Positions 59,495-64,000 of a stretch of 64,000 nucleotides of DNA are shown here, piece after piece. A program made the translations under genes and the position numbers. Under the pieces are notes generated by a model. The model ran no database searches. It saw only the letters and a program-made list of their open reading frames with translations, and was not told the origin of the DNA. Position 1 is the first letter of the stretch. Each line of letters begins with the position of its first letter. Source of the stretch: Bacteroides sp. MSB163 (GTDB taxonomy: Bacteria; Bacteroidota; Bacteroidia; Bacteroidales; Bacteroidaceae); NCBI RefSeq assembly GCF_036416795.1, contig NZ_CP143867.1:1860001-1924000 (forward strand). Reading direction: 5' to 3'.

Positions 59495-60709
59495 TTATAT
59501 TTTCTCGCAACGAATCAGAACTTTCTGTTCATTATTCAAGGTCGTAGCGAACAGATAAACCTCTCCGCCTTCGTTCAATTTGATACGTTTACGGAGTTCC
59601 GCTACTGAACTTGGAAAGTTACGAACCGTGATATTGGCTTTCTTCAGATCTCCTAATATGCTTTTTAGTTCTTTCTTATTCAATGTACATATACCCGTTA
59701 TCCGGAAGCTTCTTCCGGGGAAGTTTTTTATCGGTTCAGCGGAAGTATAGAGATGGCTGTTAGGATGCAGTTTCTTTACCTTATATATACAGGATACATT
59801 GCGGAAAGCCCCTGCTTTGAGAATGGACGCGTTGGGTTCGTACAGATATTTATCTAAAGTACCGGTATATTCACCCGGGCTTGATTGTTCCTGTTCGCGG
59901 GTGAAAGTGAAGAACTGTCCGGTTGTCTCTGTATTCCTCCCATCCTTCGTTTGCAGATTGATGCAATGAATAGGAATATTCTCTGCGGTAACAGTGTTGT
60001 GTCCTAAGATAAGCAAAAGTTCCTTGCATTCATTATTTACAGAAACAATGTGTGCTTCCTGTACGTGCTTTAAATCCTGAATAGCCAAAGACAGGTCGAG
60101 CATAGGGGAGAGTTTCACCATTACGTGCTGTGCCTTTTCGAGCAGCAGGGATTCCAGCTCTGCTACATTCGGTTCACAGTCGGCAATGGCAACAGTCTTA
60201 CCGCCATGCCCGTCACGACGGGCAGGATCAATGAATATCCAGTCGACGGAAGACATCTCTTGCAGATGCCGGATGCCGTCTTTGTTTTCTATCCGGATAT
60301 GATTCAGGCCCAGTAACGGGAAGTTATGCGATGCAATCTCGCAAAGAACTTCCTGCCGTTCCACATAGGTGACATGATGGAATTTCGGAGAAAGAAAAGC
60401 ACAGTCTATGCCGAAGCCTCCGGTTAAGTCGGTCAGTGTGCCGGAGGAAGACTCCGGAATGATAGATGCTTTGTATCGTGCCGTAGCTTCCGAGGAACAT
60501 TGCTCTAGCGATAGGTGACGGGGATATAGAATGCCTTCTTCCTCATGCCAGGACGGTATTTTCTCTGCCGCCGCCTGTCTGCCCGCTATCTGCGTCAGTG
60601 CAACAGGCATATCCACACCGGGATATTTCGGTGCTTGCAGAGCCAGGTTGCGTACATCATCCTTGCAATGTTCGCGTATAAAACGAAGGGTTTCGTCATT
60701 CAATTCCAT
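59495..60709 (-). CDS. Class I SAM-dependent methyltransferase with THUMP-like domain
   Basis: 404 aa. SAM-binding motif I DLTGGFGID (94-102), acidic loop YVERQEV, and DPARRD (161-166) in the position of the NPPY-type catalytic motif. The C-terminal part (FRNVSCIYKVKKLHPNSHLY; LRKRIKLNEGGEVYLFAT) corresponds to the THUMP-like methyltransferase group of Bacteroidetes. The fold suggests an RNA substrate, but none has been established to my knowledge. Its start overlaps the end of the M50-like gene by 14 bp. Confidence 0.8.
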   Translation of the reverse strand: MELNDETLRFIREHCKDDVRNLALQAPKYPGVDMPVALTQIAGRQAAAEKIPSWHEEEGILYPRHLSLEQCSSEATARYKASIIPESSSGTLTDLTGGFGIDCAFLSPKFHHVTYVERQEVLCEIASHNFPLLGLNHIRIENKDGIRHLQEMSSVDWIFIDPARRDGHGGKTVAIADCEPNVAELESLLLEKAQHVMVKLSPMLDLSLAIQDLKHVQEAHIVSVNNECKELLLILGHNTVTAENIPIHCINLQTKDGRNTETTGQFFTFTREQEQSSPGEYTGTLDKYLYEPNASILKAGAFRNVSCIYKVKKLHPNSHLYTSAEPIKNFPGRSFRITGICTLNKKELKSILGDLKKANITVRNFPSSVAELRKRIKLNEGGEVYLFATTLNNEQKVLIRCEKI

Positions 60710-61883
60710 AAACCTTGTCGTTTAATAGTTTCTTTGAAGCTATAGCCCAGAGCATTGTCTCCATAATATCCAGATCAGAGTTAACCTCGCCTTGCAGCAA
60801 ATACTTATCCCGCTTGCGCGCTACTTTTTCATAAATCTCTTTCGCCCGTTCCGGCTGATTTTCCCAATACAAGGCAAGGGCACACAGCAAGCGTTGTTTG
60901 GAAGACATCATAATCTTATACCGCTGGATGTATCTCTTTATCTTATCTGTATAAAGCCGCTCTACTTCTTCTTTTCTCCGTTCACCTATCAGTTCGAGGA
61001 ACAGGAGTTCACACTCGATTTCTTTTACGTATAGTCCGACTATTTCCTCTTTATGCCGCTCTATTTCGCTAAACAGGACGTGCGCAGTTTTAAATTCTTT
61101 CCGGTCTACATAGCGCGAAATATAGAGCAGTTTCACGGCAACCTGCATGATGTTCCTGTAATCTGTCACTTCATCGTTCGGGAACCATTCGTCCGGCATG
61201 TCTTTCAGTCTTACGCCTTTCTGAACTTCAGCGTTGACGGCTAACTGTAATGCCAGATACTTCCGGGTATTCAGATCCCGGTGCATCAATATCAGATTGT
61301 AGGCATCATTCGTGATGCCCGACATCTTCAATGGAATACCGTTCATCAGTGCTAGGAAGAAACCGCAGATAAAGGAGAATAGAAGGAATAAATGTAAAGG
61401 TAACGGTATCTCGGGATAGGCAACCCAAAGAACAAGTGCAAGGATTGCCGTCAGCAGATTCATCAGTACTCCGCCTGCATTATACCAGAAATAAGGCAAC
61501 TGTTCGTAAGGCTTATCCGGTGGAGAGAGCAGGCATTGTCCGCCCGTGCCGGAGATGGAGAAACGTTTGAAACGGAACTTTCCTTTTTCTTTTATTAGTG
61601 TAAGGCTACCTACCCGAAAAGAAACGAACCGGTAACCGGTGGCAAGTCCGAAGATCAGATGCCCGCCTTCGTGCAGAATAATCTGTACGAAAACGGCAAG
61701 GATGAGACAGGCCAATGATAAGATACAGGAAAGCAAGAGTCGGCTCAACTGTATGTTTCCCATATTCCCGAAGAATTCACTTAATGTAGTCTCCGTAAAG
61801 AATGTAATGCAAAACACCATTGCACCGAAGCCGATGCATGCACCGAACAGGGTGGAAAGTATAAGTTTGAGAGCTTGTTTCAT
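60696..61883 (-). CDS. M50-family site-2-protease-like membrane protein
   Basis: 395 aa from the ATG at 61883; the ORF opens at 61955. Several hydrophobic helices fill the first ~210 residues. Zinc motif HEGGH (71-75, an HExxH) in a membrane helix (VFVQIILHEGGHLIFGLATG), and a later helix with YNAGGVLMNLLTAILAL in the position of the third-ligand helix. The C-terminal ~190 residues are soluble and helical, TPR-like in look (ALYWENQPERAKEIYEKVAR). It could be an intramembrane protease with an unknown substrate. The canonical NPDG motif is not obvious, so catalysis is not certain. Confidence 0.75.
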   Translation of the reverse strand: MKQALKLILSTLFGACIGFGAMVFCITFFTETTLSEFFGNMGNIQLSRLLLSCILSLACLILAVFVQIILHEGGHLIFGLATGYRFVSFRVGSLTLIKEKGKFRFKRFSISGTGGQCLLSPPDKPYEQLPYFWYNAGGVLMNLLTAILALVLWVAYPEIPLPLHLFLLFSFICGFFLALMNGIPLKMSGITNDAYNLILMHRDLNTRKYLALQLAVNAEVQKGVRLKDMPDEWFPNDEVTDYRNIMQVAVKLLYISRYVDRKEFKTAHVLFSEIERHKEEIVGLYVKEIECELLFLELIGERRKEEVERLYTDKIKRYIQRYKIMMSSKQRLLCALALYWENQPERAKEIYEKVARKRDKYLLQGEVNSDLDIMETMLWAIASKKLLNDKVYGIE

Positions 61884-62040
61884 TGTTGTATGGTATGAAG
61901 TTCTTACCCGGTTTGTCTGTACAAATATAAGGAAAATCTCCGGGAGTACTGGCAAAGTTAAGTAGATAAAGTGAGTGGATGTTGTTTTTCTGTGTTTCTA
62001 AACATACGTAAATATATATCAATTGATGTAAATAATACTA

Positions 62041-62048
62041 CATTTGTA
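62041..62048 (+). promoter_or_regulatory. -7 box that fixes the small lipoprotein start
   Basis: TACATTTG fits TAnnTTTG. It lies 3 bp before the first in-frame ATG (62051), so translation more likely starts at 62069 or 62075. Confidence 0.45.
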
Positions 62049-62068
62049 AAATGTTTAACCTAAAGAAT

Positions 62069-62518
62069 ATGAATATGCGACAATTGAAAATTAATTATGC
62101 TTGTTTCGCTCTTAGCGTTCTGTGTTTATTGGCAATATCATGTAAAGATGATGAAGATCCGTATCCTGCTGGAAAAGAACTTGTAAACTATGAAATGACA
62201 CTTTTCCGAGTGGAATATGGCGCTCCGAAACCGAATCCGTTACCTAAAGATTGTATAATCTATAGCGAAGTGCCGGGAAACAATGAGGCCTGTGATAATA
62301 AATTTTTTATTTCCTTTTATTATGAAGGAAATTTATACTCTATCGGGGGATTACCCATTCCGGAAATGAGAGACTGGACTATGAATAAGTCATCAGTACA
62401 AGTATTGCTCAGTGGAAAATTTTATTTTTATGAGGATGCTGGAAATAGGCCGGATAGTAGAAGCGAGAAAGACGATTATTTTGTTTCTTTCCAAGTAAGC
62501 TCAATAATCCTTAAATAG
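62069..62518 (+). CDS. Small lipoprotein of unknown function, upstream of a subtilase
   Basis: 149 aa from the ATG at 62069 (147 from 62075). Hydrophobic signal followed by lipobox LAISC. The mature part is ~125 residues with LVNYEMTLFRVEYGAPKPNP and FFISFYYEGNLYSIGGLPIP, and ends in SFQVSSIILK; it looks all-beta. I do not recognise the family with confidence (some likeness to DUF5034-type lipoproteins). It is separated by only 7 bp from the S8 protease gene, so the two proteins probably work together. Confidence 0.7.
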   Translation: MNMRQLKINYACFALSVLCLLAISCKDDEDPYPAGKELVNYEMTLFRVEYGAPKPNPLPKDCIIYSEVPGNNEACDNKFFISFYYEGNLYSIGGLPIPEMRDWTMNKSSVQVLLSGKFYFYEDAGNRPDSRSEKDDYFVSFQVSSIILK

Positions 62519-62525
62519 AGATAGT

Positions 62526-64000
62526 ATGAGAAAATACACAGTACTTTTACTTACGTTTTTTTGTTTTTACAGTTTATCTGCCCAAAAACAACTGTCTTAT
62601 TTGGATGAGAATAAGAAAAAGATTCACTTCGAAACTATTGATACCCTTTCTTATATCCTTTTTAAAACTGGGGTTGCAGATGCGCAAAAAAGAACGACAA
62701 TTAAGAATAATCGTAGAACCATTCCATTAAAAGGAAGATCCATGTTTTTAAACATTAACTCTGAAGATGATATCATGCAACTAAGGAGTGATAGTAATGT
62801 TGAAGCTGTGTATCGTGTAATTCGTTCACAAGATGGAGATATACATGTTCTGACAGATGATATTCTTGTCAAAGTGAATTCTGGAGAGAGGATAGAGTCT
62901 GTGTTCAGTCAGTTGAATATTCCATATATCTCAGAGTCGCCAATCGATGGGTTGGAAGATGTTTTTTTAGTTCGGGTTCCATCTTCTGATAAAACATTGG
63001 ATATTGTGAATAGACTAATGTCTTCCAACTTGGTAGTCTATGCAGAGCCGGATTTTATAAGATTTACAGATGCTCCTGCTGCCAATGCTACAGTAGATAA
63101 TTATTCTCCGCAACAATGGGCAATAAAAAACACATTCACGGGTTTTGATGTAAACGCATTACTTGCCTGGAGAATTTCTAAAGGGAAAGATATAAAAGTT
63201 GCGGTTATCGATGAAGGGGTAGACTTGAATCATCCTGATTTAAAGGCCAATCTGCTTCCCGGGTATGATACAACGAATTGGGGATCTCCGGGACAGAATG
63301 GAGATGCGGCTCCCGATGACTTTCATGGTACTGCATGTGCCGGTATTATAGCCGCTGTTGAGAACAATATAGGTATGACCGGAATTGCTCCCCAATGTAA
63401 AATGATACCTGTCAGAATAGCAACTGGGGATACAATTGACGGTAAAAGAAAGTGGAAGTCAACCACCTCTTCTACAGCAAATGGGATTATTAAAGCGTAT
63501 AGAGATGGAGACGCTGATGTGTTAAGTTGCTCATTTGGCATACTTCCAACCGGGGGAGTAAGTAAAACCGTAAAAGAAGCCATCGTATCGGCAACAACAA
63601 AAGGAAGGAATGGACGTGGTGCTATTGTTGTCTTTTCAACAGGAAATGAATATACAGGTAGTGTCAATCCCTATTGCCTTTTGGATAAGGTAATTTCTGT
63701 CGGAGCTATGGACTTGAACGGTAGTCGTTGTGACTTTTCAAATTACGGTAATGGCTTGAAGGTTGTTGCTCCCGGCTCAAGCATATATACAACGGATATT
63801 AGCGGTATTACCGGTTCCTCTTCAGGTGATTATTGCTACTTTGGGGGTACTTCAGCTGCTTGTCCTTACGTTGCCGGTATAGCTGCCTTGCTGTTGTCTG
63901 TCAAGCCGGATGCACTAGCCAGTTCTGTAGCTTCCTGGATTTATACTTCTTGTAGAAAATTGCCTGCATATCAATATTCGGTTAGGGACAATAATGGTAC
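62526..64000 (+). CDS. S8-family (subtilisin-like) serine protease, C-terminus cut by window edge
   Basis: At least 491 aa, open to the window end. Signal peptide (LLLTFFCFYSLSAQ). An N-terminal region (~21-185) includes a propeptide-like fold (DDILVKVNSGERIESVFSQL; EDVFLVRVPSSDKTLDIVNR). The catalytic domain starts near 190 with Asp229 (VAVIDEGVD), His267 (DDFHGTACAGIIA), oxyanion Asn374 (VFSTGN) and Ser443 (GGTSAACPYVAG). All triad residues are present, so it should be active outside the cytoplasm. A C-terminal sorting domain, if any, lies beyond the window. Confidence 0.9.
   Translation, partial: MRKYTVLLLTFFCFYSLSAQKQLSYLDENKKKIHFETIDTLSYILFKTGVADAQKRTTIKNNRRTIPLKGRSMFLNINSEDDIMQLRSDSNVEAVYRVIRSQDGDIHVLTDDILVKVNSGERIESVFSQLNIPYISESPIDGLEDVFLVRVPSSDKTLDIVNRLMSSNLVVYAEPDFIRFTDAPAANATVDNYSPQQWAIKNTFTGFDVNALLAWRISKGKDIKVAVIDEGVDLNHPDLKANLLPGYDTTNWGSPGQNGDAAPDDFHGTACAGIIAAVENNIGMTGIAPQCKMIPVRIATGDTIDGKRKWKSTTSSTANGIIKAYRDGDADVLSCSFGILPTGGVSKTVKEAIVSATTKGRNGRGAIVVFSTGNEYTGSVNPYCLLDKVISVGAMDLNGSRCDFSNYGNGLKVVAPGSSIYTTDISGITGSSSGDYCYFGGTSAACPYVAGIAALLLSVKPDALASSVASWIYTSCRKLPAYQYSVRDNNG

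Overview
The window reads as a chromosomal segment of a gut Bacteroides (Bacteroidales). The evidence is SusC/SusD pairs, many SusD-type and lipobox lipoproteins, an ECF sigma/FecR pair feeding a SusC with an STN domain, fimbrillin-type genes, a Wolinella/Bacteroidetes-type FrdCAB fumarate reductase, and promoters of the Bacteroides kind (TTTG, 19-21 bp, TAnnTTTG). The species cannot be fixed from the sequence. I saw no rRNA, tRNA, CRISPR array or intact mobile element.

Layout. 1-8630 (minus) is one trans-envelope signalling nutrient locus: ECF sigma factor, FecR anti-sigma, STN-SusC, SusD, a glycerophosphodiesterase-type lipoprotein and a truncated PKD/beta-propeller lipoprotein. 8631-9598 is a repeat-rich gap holding two periodic repeat arrays and a candidate small RNA with its own promoter and terminator. 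9599-12544 (plus) is a compact fimbrillin operon (DUF3575, DUF5119, fimbrillin) with a strong terminator, followed by a Cys-rich AraC regulator. 13538-18764 holds an outer-membrane beta-barrel protein and a divergent orphan hybrid-input histidine kinase. 18850-23457 is frdCAB headed by a second Cys-rich AraC regulator paralogous to the first. 23563-33400 is mostly housekeeping: PAP2 phosphatase, S41 protease, coaD, parE, a GNAT protein, a membrane-anchored AraC regulator coupled to a CaCA antiporter, and an MscS channel.

33477-36415 is a decayed KilA-N gene, an unknown lipoprotein and an 860-bp gap filled with hairpins and a 22-bp periodic array. 36416-40267 pairs a purple-acid-phosphatase-like enzyme with a TonB receptor. 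40372-52679 is a polysaccharide utilization locus (SusC, SusD, surface binding lipoproteins, a mutarotase, two GH43, one GH29), controlled most plausibly by the divergent AraC regulator at 52899, whose upstream region carries 21-bp-phased direct repeats. 53950-59252 adds a lipoprotein aldose epimerase, GH8 and GH3, a set suited to xylo-oligosaccharides. 59495-61883 is a methyltransferase and an M50-like membrane protease. The right edge has a small lipoprotein and a truncated subtilisin-family protease.

The observations most worth following are the pair of AraC regulators with identically placed cysteines (C7, C13, C16, C40, C101), one of them directly upstream of fumarate reductase; the sequence-unrelated intergenic arrays that share an 11- or 22-bp period; the candidate ~65-nt RNA at 9011-9075; and a G10 tract in the signalling SusC that could act as a phase-variation switch.
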